DNA of 64,000 bases from Ctenosaura bakeri. Its lineage: Eukaryota > Chordata > Lepidosauria > Squamata > Iguanidae. Made by a program: the position numbers and the translations under genes. Where the stretch lies: positions 1-64,000 of the forward strand of contig CAOLHI010002549.1 in assembly GCA_948474755.1 (NCBI GenBank), written 5' to 3'. Below are positions 1-11,697 of the stretch, piece by piece; the stretch's first letter is position 1, and every line of letters starts with the position of its first letter. The notes under the pieces are model-generated. The model had not been told where the DNA came from and made no database searches. It was given only the letters and a program-made list of their open reading frames with translations.

Positions 1-1000
1 TTCTGCTGCGTTTTTTCCTACGTGCAGAAGCGTTACATCGTTTCACACCACTTGCGCTAAAATGTAGCAACAGTTTCTACAACTTTTTTTTTAATTGACC
101 AATCAGCAGTGGAGGAGTGGAGTGAGGGAGGGGAATAGGAGTTCCATGAAAATTGATGATGCAGAAGCTACAGATGATTTTCTTTGTTTTACTTTGATAG
201 AAACCAGAGGGCATGTAGATAGGAGTTGAGGTAAGTTGGAATAAAAAACACTGCTCATGACACGAGGCAAAACGCTTCTCCACTCTAGTGTGGAATGCAA
301 AGGAGTGCTTCTGGCTCTTCTGGCTGATTTCTGAGTACTAAGGGATCTGTCATCATAACTGCTCTTCCAGTTTGGATCAGGGCTTTGAGCTCAGTGGGCA
401 GAAAAGTCCCCAAAAGGAAGAGTAGAGAAAGAGAAGAGTGATGGAAAAGCTGAGGTGTATCAGATCCAAACCTTCCCACCCCAGTGAAAAGTGATTACGT
501 GAGCACAAGGCTAAATTTGAGATAGACTCATCCCAAGTAATTGTTAACATCTCTTCACCGGGATGGGTTTCAACCTGGCTTCAGATGTCCAAGTGTTGGG
601 TCAGATGGCCTTTTGCCTTCTTAGTGAGTTAGAATTGCATATTTAGTCATTTATCCTGTTTTCATTTTCACATTAGGATCACAGCTTTGAAGGTATATTC
701 AATAAGTGAGATTTCACTAATAGATGCTTTTCATTTAAGATTACTAATTTCTGCTCTGGGCTTATCCTGGGGAAAAAAAGATTAATTTACTCACCACTTG
801 GGTGAGCTATGGAATAATAATTTTAAACGTTTAAAAAGAGCAGAGACAATATCAGGAGAGATACCATAATTATAATGCTGGTGTTTAGAACTCTCTTCTT
901 TCTGAAATTCTTTTTTTGTTTTTGTTTTGTTTAGTGGGGCAGACTTCTTCAGCTGGCATGAACCTGGGGCATTGTGACATTTCTCTCCTTAATTATTAAT
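1..1000. other. Unique or unrecognised AT-rich DNA
   Basis: I see no gene, tRNA or recognisable repeat family. The short open frames here have no domain signature. The stretch holds short homopolymer runs only. Confidence 0.5.
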
Positions 1001-1004
1001 ATTA

Positions 1005-1180
1005 GTTAATATATATGTCTTGCCTTTCTCCCAACGTGAGATACAAGGTGGCTCACAGCATAGATTAAAACAAAGTGCAGCTAAAAACCTGCTAATAAAG
1101 AAGTTAAAGAATACTTAAATAAGCTATTCTATTTCAACATCACTAAACAGTTTAAAAGGATTTAAAAATGCAGTGCTATC
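1005..1180 (-). repeat. L2-type LINE 3' end fragment
   Basis: The stretch around 1018-1060 has the form 'atatgtcttgcctttctcccaa...aaggtggctcacag'. That is the reverse complement of an L2-type LINE tail, in which a 'gactcaaa-tgggagaaag-gggatataaa' block precedes the terminal A-rich repeat. Similar tails occur at 13.78, 35.60, 38.81 and 62.43 kb (reverse) and at 19.1 kb (forward). The family is inferred from the coding part seen at 14.4 and 18.85 kb. Confidence 0.5.
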
Positions 1181-1232
1181 CCTTTCTTCTAAAAGACCCT
1201 TCTGCATAGCCAATGCAGAATTGTCCAAAGTC

Positions 1233-1397
1233 GGTCATTTCCTCACTAACCTGTTATAGCGCGATGATTCCACTTTCAACATCCTCTGGAATTCTGGGGT
1301 TTGCAGTTCCAGGAGGGGTCGGCTGCAAACCTCCGGATTCCAGAGGATGTTGAAAGTGGAATCATCGCGCTAATAACAGGCTGGTGCGGAAATGGCC
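1233..1397. mobile_element. Palindromic Harbinger-like MITE (short form)
   Basis: The ends are ggtcatttcctcac and gtgcggaaatggcc, imperfect inverted repeats. The interior is an almost complete palindrome: 'cactttcaacatcctctgga' on the left is mirrored by 'tccagaggatgttgaaagtg' on the right. It matches the longer copies at 5.6, 13.9, 36.8 and 37.9 kb but lacks their middle. Flanking triplets (gtc/atc) do not form a clean duplication here. Confidence 0.75.
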
Positions 1398-3536
1398 ATC
1401 TATTTCAATATTGTCAGCTGGTGGCAAAAGGAGAGCAGAAAGCAATCTAGCCTTGCTTTTTGTGGAAGAGAATTCCACATACTCAGAACAGCCATTGAGA
1501 CGGAGCAATGGAAGTTAAAGTGGTATCAAACTGATGTAATTGTACTGTGTGGACACATTCCTTTTTTTTTTTTTTTTTGAGATAAAAACTGTAACAGAAT
1601 GTCCAGGAGTTTGAAACCCAATCGATCTATGTTGGGAAATGTGAAAAAAAGCACTGGATCTATCAAACAGAGCTAATTGGTAAGGCAGATGGTGAACTAC
1701 AATTTTTCCCCACCGTCAGGTCTAGTAGAGAAAGTAAACAAACTTAGTCTTTTTTGCAAAACACATACAAGTGGCTTTGTTTGCAAATTCTTTGCTCATA
1801 ATCAAACAATAAAAATGGCTGCTGTAAGAAATAGGGTGTGGAAAAACCAAACAGGAAGCCTATGAACTTAGAAAGGGAAGGCATGCAAAACTTGCTATGT
1901 GACAATCACAATCTTCATCTTAAATTATAGATGGGATAAGCTCATACCAAATTTTTCAAAAATGAATTCCTTAAGTGTTTCTACCATCAGTGGCACAACA
2001 GGCAAGAGTACAGATGATTCTGCAGTGATATTTTTCCCAGCTGCTTAAAACTCTCACATATATTCAGTTTTCTAAGACTTTATTTTTCTCTCTGTTTCCA
2101 GTGACTGAGTAAACCTTCCTGGGACCTGTATCAATGTTGTTTTAATCCTGTCCATGTTGAAAGGAAAGCGATAGGCTTCTGAAACATGATTTTTATTCAA
2201 GTCCAACTCTTTGTGATTGCCTTGATAGAAAGGGAGGGGAAGATCTACCTCACGCTAGAGAAGACAAAAACAATAGCTTTCTGTGTTGATTCTGTCAATG
2301 CACCACAAGATACATTAGCCACTGAATTTACTCAACAGACACAAAAGGGGCCAGTAGGGATTGTTCTGTGAGAAGAAAGTTTGTTTTACAATGTCTCAGC
2401 AGAATAAAAGATGGTTTTATCTCATACCTTTCATTTTCAAGGTGTCCCAAAGCACTCTGGAATAATGAACTCAATACTAGATAGTACACTGACTGAGGCT
2501 GGAGAGAAATATGACAAGCATTGCATTTGCTACAGCTGTCCATAACGTTGGGCCTTCTATCCATCTTAGGGACATGTACGGCCCAGAGTACTGTAATGTC
2601 TAAGCACCTTCACCATTTTAATACATTATTTTGATTCCCAGTGGAAGGGCATTGGCTTGAAGTGGATTGCATTGGACGGGACGAAAGATGTGTAGCTCTG
2701 TGAAGAAATGGAAAGGGCTTGAAACATCCATCACTAGCAACCAAATATGACAAGCACAAAAGTAACTGCCTGAGAGATTCACCCTTTTTATGACCAGTGG
2801 CTAGCGCTGCCTCTGAGATTTCTCAGCTCTGAGGTTGAACCATACAAAGGCAACCCTAGCGTTAAGCACAGTGAGTTGATTTCCCCAGGGGATCCAACCT
2901 GGGAATAGATATGGCAACTTCCCAGCTGTTCTTCCTGGATTCCATAGCTGTTCATTTCAGCCACATGACTTGTCCTGGGCCCTCTAAGCTTGCATGATGC
3001 CTTTGGTGTGTTGGAAGAGTCTCCAGTTGCCAGGACTGAAGTAATATTCAACTTTCTGGTCTTGCTGCTTGTCTAGAAAAAATTGGAAACAGCTTTCATT
3101 TTGGAAATAGTGTCTCCTAAGGCAGTAAAATGTCTTGAACTAGCTCTAGAGGCATATCAGAACCAGAGGATTTCTTATGAGAAGAACAGGGATGAATAAA
3201 GTGCAGCACATAAGCTCTAGGCAGTCCTGGCTCCCACTTTTGTGGCTTGCAACAGCTCCCCAAAACAATCCATTGAGATATATATGATTTTCTGGTAAGA
3301 GTCACCCAAAACTGACACTTAAAGGTCCCAGATATGTAAAAGTGTGTGAAAATGCCCTGCCTGGGTTACAAATTAGTTGCTGATGAAAGAGGAGGTATTT
3401 TGACACACTGTTGGCCAGATACAATCTATGGGGCCTCAGGCAGCCATAAATTGGCCCCTGGTCCTCACACAGTTGCCCACCTTAGCTCTCAAGCCCACCA
3501 ATCTCTGCCAACCAGAGTCACTCTTTATATTATCCT
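1398..3536. other. Unique or unrecognised DNA
   Basis: I recognise no gene or repeat family. A run of 18 T sits at about 1561-1578. Open frames of 60-99 codons (for example 2788-3051 on the minus strand) have no domain signature, no splice-site context and no codon pattern that would support a real gene. Confidence 0.5.
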
Positions 3537-3990
3537 TCATACAATCATAGAGTTGGAAGAGACCACAAAGGCCATTGAGTCCAATCACCGGCCATGCAGG
3601 AATATAAAATCAAAGCACTCCTAACAGATAGCCATCCAGCCTCTGTTTAAAAACCTCCAAGGACACTTTACCACATTCTGAGACAGCATATTTCACTGTT
3701 AAACTGCTCTTGCTGTCAGGGAGTTCTTCCTAATGCTTAGATGGAATTTCTTTTCCTGGAGTTTGAAGCCATTGCTTCATGTTCTAGTTCTAGAGCAACA
3801 GAAAACAAGCTTGATCCATGCTCAATATGACATCCCTTCAAATATTTAAACATGGCTATCATGTCACTTCTTAAGCTTCTCTTCTCCAAGCTAAATATAC
3901 CCAGCTCCCTAAGCTACTCCTCATAGGGCATGGTTTCCAGGCTTTTAACCACTTTGGTTGCCCTCCTCTGGACATGTTCCAGCTCATCTT
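3537..3990 (-). mobile_element. CR1 LINE 3' fragment
   Basis: It begins with the reverse complement of the CR1 terminus (aatcatagagttggaagaga) and continues through 'ccagcctctgtttaaaaacc', 'ttcttcctaatgcttagatgga' and 'gccctcctctggacatgttcc'. These are the 3' UTR and the last part of the reverse-transcriptase frame. The copy is 5'-truncated and full of changes, so it is dead. Confidence 0.9.
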
Positions 3991-3997
3991 CATCTGA

Positions 3998-4556
3998 AGC
4001 ATGGGCAAATGATAAGACAAAAGTAAGTAAGAAAAGAAAGCTAGATAACCATGAAATAATGATAGAATTTTAGCATCTGCTGTGGGAGCACTACCTTATT
4101 TGTCACAGTACAATATTCCACAGTTTGGCCTGAGCTTACTACTGTTTATTTACAGTTTTCTATTTCCATTTTTAACTTCCCTGCATCTCAGAGAAAATAA
4201 ATTCTAGAAAACTAAGACTATAGTGAAAAATATGGTGGAGACCCTGCATTGGGAGATGGATTATAAATTCTGCACAGGCAGAACTACAACACATCTCCTT
4301 TTCACCCTCCAAACCAACCTTCTAGCTGCTGCTTCCCCTGCCCCCACCTTTAACACAGCCATTTACTGGCCAGTAGAATGCCGTGTAAAGCAGAGAAATG
4401 TCCAGATATGTTCCTATAGTGGTATGCATAGACACAAAGGATCTTCTGGGATCCCCAGGAGTCTTCTAGAGGTTTTGAAGGATAATGTCATTGCTGCGCA
4501 TCCAAGTATAGGAGCACAGTAGATGGTTCTCTGCTTCTCCATCATCCACCTGCAAG
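3998..4556. other. Unique or unrecognised DNA
   Basis: Nothing recognisable precedes the MITE at 4560. The 99-codon frame at 4223-4522 has no known motif. Confidence 0.45.
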
Positions 4557-4559
4557 TAA

Positions 4560-4976
4560 GGACCTTTTTGCATGGCATTTTCCATGTGAAAGGGCATCTG
4601 GAATGTTGTGTGATTGTGAGATGTGATCTGCATGACGCACTCACAATCACACAACGCTCCAGGGGCCAGCAGGCACTGATCGTGCACCTTTTCATTTTTG
4701 GCTAGAAGCCGAAAATGGTGCGCGATCATGCATTCGTCCCGGGCCCCGCGTGCACTTACCTAGCATGCAGAGCCTCCAGAGCCGCGCTGGTCACGCTTCC
4801 TGACCAGTGCAGCCTGGGAAGGTCCCAGGATGCACTGTGGAAGGAAGAGGCGGGGCTCTCGTGCAAGCAGGCTCATGTGGAGCTGAAGGACCCTGGATGC
4901 GACAGCCTCTCACTGGAGGCTGCTCGCATGACCCCTGCACCCCAGCGCCGGAAGAAGGTAAGGTGCGGAAAGGGCC
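4560..4976. mobile_element. GC-rich Harbinger-like MITE, 417 bp, TSD taa
   Basis: The ends are ggacctttttgcat and gtgcggaaagggcc, and the flanks carry the triplet taa on both sides (4557-4559 and 4977-4979). The interior has its own inverted repeats (cactcacaatcacacaacg against the segment near 4605). It is the same subgroup as 23604-23955. The open frames across it are by-products of its GC-rich, inverted-repeat structure. Confidence 0.8.
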
Positions 4977-5144
4977 TAAGTAGACATAGGAAAGAACTAC
5001 AGTAACTGAAAGGTAGTGGAATATTTTTTAGTAGGGAGGGAATTTTCTCATTGTGTGATTGGTAGAGAATTCTGACTTCTGCAATGAATGAACAACTGAG
5101 TTATAGAGATGTAAGTTTGGCTTACATCTGCATAACTCACTAAG

Positions 5145-5342
5145 GAGAGCCACCATGGTGTGGCGCTTTGAACTTTGGATTATGACCAGAGTTCAGTTTC
5201 CCATTCAGCCATGGAAATCCACTGGGTGACCTTGGATATGTCACACACTCTGTCCCAGCAAACCCTGTGATAGGTTTGCCTTAGGGTCTCTATAAGTTGG
5301 AATTGATTTGAAGGTACACACCAGCAGCAGCAGCAGCAACAA
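5145..5342 (+). repeat. tRNA-derived SINE, plus orientation
   Basis: The order is: 'gtggcgctttgaactttgga' head, 'gaccagagttcagtttccc' (B-box-like), 'ccactgggtgaccttgg', 'aggtttgccttagggtctct', 'ttggaattgatttgaaggta', then a (CAG)/(CAA) tail. The same arrangement appears at eleven or more sites in the window. The head resembles a tRNA-derived polymerase III promoter. The family is inferred from memory of squamate repeats. Confidence 0.85.
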
Positions 5343-5611
5343 GACCAATGATCAGACTTGACATGAGGCAGCTTTATAACTTTGATAGTTTTTTGGGGGA
5401 GGGAGATTGTATGAGTTATTCTGGGGATTGTAGTACCCAAAAGTATTTCTTTCCAAGCTCTGGGAAGCTTTATGCACACATGCAAGCAGTGTAGTGGTTA
5501 ATGGATTCCATGTCAGTAGAGCCACAGAATTTGATTTGGGTTTTAGCTTGAAGTTTAAAGGTGTTATCCGAGAGTAGTGAACTTATTCTGGGGAGAGGGG
5601 CCAGCCCCTTA

Positions 5612-5812
5612 GGGCTTTTCCACACTTCACTGTTATAGTGCTGTTATTTCATTTCAATATCCTGTGGAATTCTGGAGTTTGTAGCTTACTGAGGCCAAAG
5701 AGCTCTCTGGCTGAGAATTCTAAATGCTCCTCTCGAAACTGCAAACCCCAGGATTCCATAGGATGTTGAAAGTGGAATAATAGCACTGTAACAGTGTAGT
5801 GTGGAAAGGCCC
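5612..5812. mobile_element. Palindromic Harbinger-like MITE, 201 bp, TSD tta
   Basis: The ends are gggcttttccacac and gtgtggaaaggccc, with tta on both flanks (5609-5611 and 5813-5815). The two halves are inverted repeats around a core near 5690-5730 ('gaggccaaagagctctctgg'). Confidence 0.88.
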
Positions 5813-5815
5813 TTA

Positions 5816-6720
5816 GAGAGTTCCTATAAAGTTCAGACTGAAACCCAGAGGGGATACACTGTTACACTCACATGGATACTACTAGTCACCACTATCTGTA
5901 GACTGTGTTCTTCCAGCTGAATCTTTCCGCATTTGTAACATGCCTGGAAACAAGTCTAGGGTACAGAGGCTGAATTACAAGAGAATCTGTACAACTGTCT
6001 GTTCAGACATTTAATTGAGCCCTCTGGAGCACGCATTCCTGAGCGCTTTTAACACCACAATGGATGGAAGAGGAAAAGAAAATATCAAGAACGACACCCA
6101 GACATGAAAAAGTGATGCAATTACTTGAGATCCGTATGGAGCTCTTCTTCAGAAGGAACAAGAAGTAGCAAAGAACTTTTTTTGTTCTATTTTTGGTAAA
6201 TTATATTGCCCTAGAAAAGTTGCTTAGTCTGATTCTTCTTTTTTACTCATTAGAGGGGGGGGAAAACTGTGGATGAATTTGCAAACAGAAACACCTCCAG
6301 GTTGTAAAACATCTTGTTATGCCACTTGTAACAAGCCGATGTGACAACTTGTAAGATGAGACAGCTTGGCACATACAGATTATGAAGAATTATATGTCAG
6401 TTAAAGATAGGTTAGGACAAGTTCAGGAGGGAGAGAAAAAATATCATACTAATTTATACGCCTAATATTTTTTAAGTGTCAAAGTGTCTGGCTCAGAAAT
6501 ATGAAGCAAATATAATTAAATAGTCAATGGGAGAGAAAGAAGGGGGGAAAGTCAACAGTAAAATAAACTTTCTGGCTTATTACTGAGAATGGTACATGAA
6601 TGGAAAACCTTGGGCCATTTTTGCTTTCCCTATCACTGAAGGAGAAATAAATGATTTTCATATTTGGAGACTGTATGGTTGTTTATTACTATTTATTGAA
6701 AGCATTTCCATACTTTTGAA
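5816..6720. other. Unique DNA, no gene seen
   Basis: This is AT-rich, apparently single-copy sequence. I see no repeat family and no exon-like frame. Confidence 0.5.
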
Positions 6721-6726
6721 GCAAAG

Positions 6727-6782
6727 TGGTTCACAGAGTAAGAAGGCATTAAAATGGTTCACAGAGTAAGAAGGCATTAAAA
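6727..6782. repeat. 28-bp unit repeated twice in tandem
   Basis: Two identical 28-bp copies starting tggttcacagagtaagaagg lie head to tail (6727-6754 and 6755-6782). Perfect identity suggests a recent local duplication or an assembly duplication. Confidence 0.9.
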
Positions 6783-6804
6783 TGGAGGCCTACTGACTAG
6801 ATGA

Positions 6805-7270
6805 AAACCTTTAAATCAATTGGATTTGCCTATGTGTTGGCTCAGAGCCATACTAGTGGTTTGAGTGTTGGACAAGAACTTTGGAGACCAGCATTTGAAT
6901 CCATGTTCCCCCATAGAAACCCACTAAGTAACCTTGGGGAATCATTCTCTCTCAGAGGAAGGAAAAGGCAAAAGCTCCCCCCCCAAACACATCTTGCAAA
7001 GAAAACCCAGTGAAATTTCCCTTTAATCTGACCATAAGTGAGAAGCAACTTGAAGACACAACAAGAAATGCGTTGGCTCGCTATTTGACAATTGATTCAA
7101 AGGGTTGGATCTGTACTTTGAACTAACCTACAGGATTCCCATCATTATATACAAGCCTCAATTTTACCGATAGTCTCAACTATAGTAATAAATGGGATTT
7201 ACCTATGTGGTGATTTGCTGACCAACAATTGATTCAATGCTTTGCTCTAGTTAGGACTAGCCAAGAGGAA
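6805..7270. repeat. Unclassified 'ATTGAATCAATT' dispersed repeat, split by a SINE
   Basis: Pieces on either side of the SINE (aatcaattggatttgcctat before; caattgattcaaagg, then 'ctctagttaggactagcc' after) match a recurring element seen at 23.27, 24.33, 29.40, 41.93 and 56.74 kb. Its core is an inverted repeat of 'ccattgaatcaatt'. The family is unknown to me. Confidence 0.55.
6844..7067 (+). repeat. tRNA-derived SINE with 12-bp target duplication
   Basis: The SINE head (agccatactagtggtttgag) and tail (gaagacacaacaagaa) are flanked by atgtgttggctc (6832-6843) and atgcgttggctc (7068-7079). This is a 12-bp duplication with one mismatch, as expected for LINE-driven target-primed insertion. It lies inside the unclassified repeat at 6805-7270, so it is younger than that repeat. 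It keeps a longer middle segment than other copies. Confidence 0.85.
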
Positions 7271-7600
7271 AAAAACCCATAGCCAGTTAAACTACAGGGC
7301 ATTTAAAATAGCCATCAAAACAAAAATAGCAAAAAAAAAAAAAATAAAAAATCACCATCTATACAAGATGGCTGACTTTAAAAGTAAGCTAGGAATAATC
7401 AGGATGCTAAAAGTCATTTAGAAACAGGAAGGAGGAGAGTATATCTACGTACATACTGTTCATATGTCTGGAGGGAAGTATTGCTAGAGATGGGGCCACC
7501 GGGTGAAAGGCTGTGCAAACAACAGTTGTTTAGATAAGTGACTAAGGCCTCTAAACAAATCTTAGGGCCTGGATATGTTCATCCAGGTGCAGTTTTTAGA
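7271..7600. other. Unique DNA with a poly(A) run
   Basis: An A-rich run lies at about 7329-7350. Nothing else is recognisable. Confidence 0.45.
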
Positions 7601-7603
7601 TAA

Positions 7604-7720
7604 CAGAATCATAGAATCAGAAAAGACCATTAAGACCATTGATTCCAACCCTTTGCCATGTAAGAATAACCTGTTCCCCAATGATGGACCCTTTTCTAGG
7701 GTTTTACATCGTGACTGCAG
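7604..7720 (-). mobile_element. Short diverged CR1 3' terminus
   Basis: 'agaatcatagaatcagaaaa' followed by 'attccaaccctttgccatgt' is the reverse complement of the last part of a CR1 3' UTR. The match fades within about 120 bp. Confidence 0.7.
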
Positions 7721-8399
7721 ATCACCTTCTTGCAAAATATTTTTTTTATGCAGTCCAACCAGCCATCCTTTACATGCTGGTTAAAAGAAGCACGTTTTCC
7801 CTATCTTTCACTCAGTGTTATTGTCATCCCACTTTGTACATAGCAATTGGCCATATATCACCTGCTACTCATCCTTTAAACTAGAGACCTCGTGGACTGA
7901 ACTTGGGACCAAGTGATTGCCAAGCACATTCCCTACAGTTTTACTTGGTTCAACTTGCACCAAAGATTAATAACAGCTGAGGAATGACATTTCATTTTTA
8001 TTCCCTCTCTTACCTTATTTTGTACTGAAGACTTTGTGCAGCAGGATGAGATGTAAATATTTTAAGTCAATAGATAATAAACATAATGAATTTTGAAATG
8101 AAATTGGTAATGTTACCCTGATATTTTGGGGGGCCCGGGGGGGGGCCCCACATAACCAAATAGAAACACAAGTTCGGGGAAATTTTAAACTTGAGCACTC
8201 TCTCAAGCTAACAAGAGGCAGGGTAACTTCAGCTCAGACTTTCACCCCATATATACAGCATCAGGTCAGAGAGTGGCTAGACAAGGTTTTAAAGTAACAA
8301 ATAATATTTTATTGAAGACAAGAAATCATAGAATCATAGAAATGTAAAAGTTTGAAAGACCCACACCCGGGGATCCAGTCCAACTCCCTGTCATGCAGG

Positions 8400-9900
8400 A
8401 ACACCCTCAAAAACACTCCCGACAGATGGCCATCAAGCCTCTGCTTAAAAACCTCCAAAAGGGAGGAGACTCCACTACTCTCCCAGGGGAGCAGATTCCA
8501 CTGCCGGACAGCCCTGACTGTCAGGAAGTTCTTCCTGAGGTTCAGGTGGAATCTCCTTTCCTGCAGCTTGAATCCATTGCTCCTTGTCCTGGTTTCTGGA
8601 GCAGCAGAAAAAAAAGCCCCCCCCCTTCCTCTACGTGGCATCCCTTCAAATATTTAAACATGGCTATCATGTCCCCTCTTAACCTCCTTTTCTGCAGACT
8701 AAACATACCCAGCTCTCTCAGTCTATCCTCATAGGGGAATGTTTTCCAGGCCTCTCCCCCATTTTGGTCACCCTCCTCTGGACTTGCTCCAGCTTGTCAA
8801 TATCCTTCTTGAATTGGGGTGCCCAGAACTGGACACAGTATTCAAGATGGGGTCTAACCAAAGCAGAGTAGAGTGGTACCAGTACCTCCCTCGATTAGAC
8901 ACCATACTCCTGTTGATGCAGCCGAGAATTGCATTGGCTTTTTTGGCTGCCGCATCACACTGCTGCCCATGTTCAGCTTGTGGTTATAAACTCCTAGATC
9001 CCTTTCACACGTACTGCTATCCAGCCACGTGTCCCCCATCCTATATTTCTGTATTCCATTATTTCTGCCTAAGTGTAGGACCTTACATTTCTCTCTGTTG
9101 AATTTCATTTTGTTGCCCTGGCCCAGCTCTCCAATCTATCCAGGTCATTTTGAATTTTGATCCTTTCCCTCATTAGCAACCCCTCCCAATTTGGTGTCAT
9201 CTGCAAATTTGATGAGCATGCCCTCTATTCCTTCATCTAAGTCATTGATAAAAATATTAAACAGCACTGGGCCCAGGACAGAACCTTGTGCACCCCACTA
9301 GTCACTTCTCTCCAGGATGAAAAGCAGCCATCCGTGATCACCCTTTGGGTTGGTCGGTAACCAATTACATATCCAATTAACAGTAGCCCTGTCTAGCCCA
9401 CATTTTACTAGCTTCGATGCAAAATGTCAGGGGGAACTTTGTCAAAGGCCTTACTGAAATCAGATATGCTACATCCACAGCATTCCCTTCATCTATCAAG
9501 CTAGTAACTCTATCATAAAAAGAGATCAGTTTAGCTGGCATGACTTATTTTTGAGAAATCCATGTTGACTTCTCTTTATTATTGCGTTGTTTTCTAAATG
9601 ATTAGAAACTGAACGCTTAATGATTGCCCCAGGATCTTTCCGGGTACCGATGTCAGGCTGACTGGGCGATAATTATTTGGGTCCTCTTTTTTTCCCTTCT
9701 TGAAGATGGGGATAACATTTGCTCTCTTCCAATCTGCTGGAACTTCTCCTGTCCTCCAAGATTTCTAAAAAATTATAGCAAGCGGTTCCGAAATGACCTC
9801 TGCCAGCTTTTTTAAATACCCTAGGATGAAATTTCATCTGGCCCTGGAGCGAATTCATCCAATGGGCCAGGTATTCCTGTACCACCTTTTACTTATTAAG
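8400..9900 (-). pseudogene. CR1 ORF2 reverse-transcriptase remnant
   Basis: Minus-strand pieces match the intact frame at 26-27.4 kb. The 84-codon piece at 8854-9108 carries '[14 protein letters not shown]' and '[17 protein letters not shown]', and the region near 9200 encodes the FADD-type active-site block. A 110-codon piece at 8309-8641 carries the C-terminal end ('[19 protein letters not shown]', 'QRLDGHL'). Frameshifts separate the pieces, so no full protein is possible. In life the protein copies its own RNA at a nicked target. Confidence 0.85.
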
Positions 9901-10783
9901 TGCCTCATTTCCTCTCTTCCTCCCCTCTCCCCTACCCCAGGTTGAGTGCTTGTATCCTTCTGGGAAAATACGGAGGCAAAGAAGGTGTTAATAGTCCCTT
10001 TTCTCCCCCCTGTGAGTAATTCGCCATCTTCTCTGCGTAGCGACCCACTGTCTCCTTCTTTTTCCTTTTGCTGCGGACATTTTTAAAAAAACCCTTTTTA
10101 TTGTTTTTAATGTCTCTGGCCAGCCAAAGTTGTTCTGTGCTTTAGCCTTTCTGACCTCCTCCCTCATCTCCTGGCTACTTGCTTAAATTCTTCTTTGGTG
10201 GTTTCCCCCTTCTTCCATTTCCTATACGTGTTTCTCTTAACTCTTAGCTCAGCTGAGAGTTCTTTAGTCAACCATTCTGGTTTTTAGATGCCTTCCATTT
10301 TTCCTCCTTATTGGCACAGTTTTAGACTGTGCCGTCAGATCTCCTTTTTAAGGAACTCCCATGCCTCCTAATCCTTTTCCCTTTCACTATCCCTCCCAGG
10401 GAAATTACCCAGAGCTCCCTAAGTTTACAGAAGTCCGCTTTTTTAAAATCTAAACAGTGTCTGGTACCCTTATCTTCTCCTTCCCACTGAATGCTAAATT
10501 CCAAACAGGTCACTCCCCCCTAAAGATCCAACCATTTCACCTCATTCACAAGGTCATCCCTGTTGGTCAAGACCAGATCTAGAATATTTGATCCCCTTGT
10601 GGCCTCTTCCACCTTCTGGACCATGAAGTTGTCTGCAAGACAAGCAAGAAACTTGCTGGACCTTGCTGTCTTGGCAGAGTTTGACTGCCAGCATATATCC
10701 GGGTAATTGAAATCTCCTATTATTACTGTATCTCTCCTTTTGAATGTTCAGTCATTTGGTTGAGGAAGGCGTCATCCAAGTCC

Positions 10784-11002
10784 TCAGCCTGGGTTGGAGG
10801 TCTGAGAAACCCCCACCAGAATATCCCTGTTGTTTCTCGCTGCCTTAATTCTTACCCAAATGCTCTCTACCTGGCTTTCTGGGTTTAAGCCCAGGATCTC
10901 TTCACAGGTGAAAACATCCTTGACATACAAGGCTACTCCTCCTCCTTTTTTGTTTGGTCTATTTTTACAAAATAGGCTATACCCCTTATTCCTATATTCC
11001 AA
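10784..11002 (-). pseudogene. CR1 ORF2 endonuclease-domain remnant
   Basis: A 72-codon minus-strand frame shows 'NKKGGGVALYVKD' followed by 'ESIWVRIK'. This is the characteristic middle of the APE-type endonuclease of CR1/jockey LINEs, which nicks target DNA. It lies upstream (in element orientation) of the reverse-transcriptase remnant, in the expected order. Flanking frames are interrupted. Confidence 0.8.
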
Positions 11003-11370
11003 TCATGAGACTCATCCCACCAGGTCTCAGTGATGCCTATCAAATTGTATTTATTTTCTTGTACTAGGAGTACAAGCTCATCCTGCTTGTTTCCCATACT
11101 CCTTGCATTAGTGTAGAGACACTTAAGCCCCAGGCCCTTCCTGCAAGTCCTGTACTATTGTTTCTACTCCTCCCGCCATTGGCCGCTTGTACTACTTGTC
11201 CAGTATCATTTGGGCCTTTTCCCCCTGGTTTCCCACCTTGCCCAAAATTTGTCTCCCTCCCCAGTGGATCTTAGTTTAAAGACCTCTTAATCTTCCTTGC
11301 AAGACTGTTTGCAAAAACATTCCCGCCCAGTTTTGTGAGGTGCAGTCCATCCCTCGCCAGAAGCCCATGT

Positions 11371-11697
11371 TCATGGAAATTCAGGCCATGTTCCAAAAAC
11401 CCAAACCGTTGTTGGCGGCACCATGTGCGGAGCCAGTTGTTGACCTCTACATTGCCCTTTCCCTACATGCGCCGTATCCTTGAACAGGGAGGAGAGACGA
11501 AATACCACCTGCACACCAAGGTCCTTAAGCTTGGTCCCCATACGCTTAGTCCGAAAGTGGTTTAAGCTGCTCCTCGCAGTGTCATTGGTTCCCACATGAA
11601 CCAAAATGAGGGGCTTATAGTCAGTGGGTTTGACTAGCCTGGTTAGCCTCTCCGTTATGTGGTTGATCCTGGCCCCAGGAAACAACAGACTTCTCAT
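11371..11697 (-). pseudogene. CR1 ORF1 esterase-like domain remnant
   Basis: The 108-codon minus-strand frame shows 'FPGARINHITERL' and then 'ILVHVGTNDTA'. The HVGTND block is the hallmark of the SGNH/lipase-esterase fold found in ORF1 of some CR1 elements. A second frame at 11621-11875 probably carries the preceding part after a frameshift. The N-terminal coiled part and 5' UTR are absent because the element stops at 11798. Confidence 0.75.
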
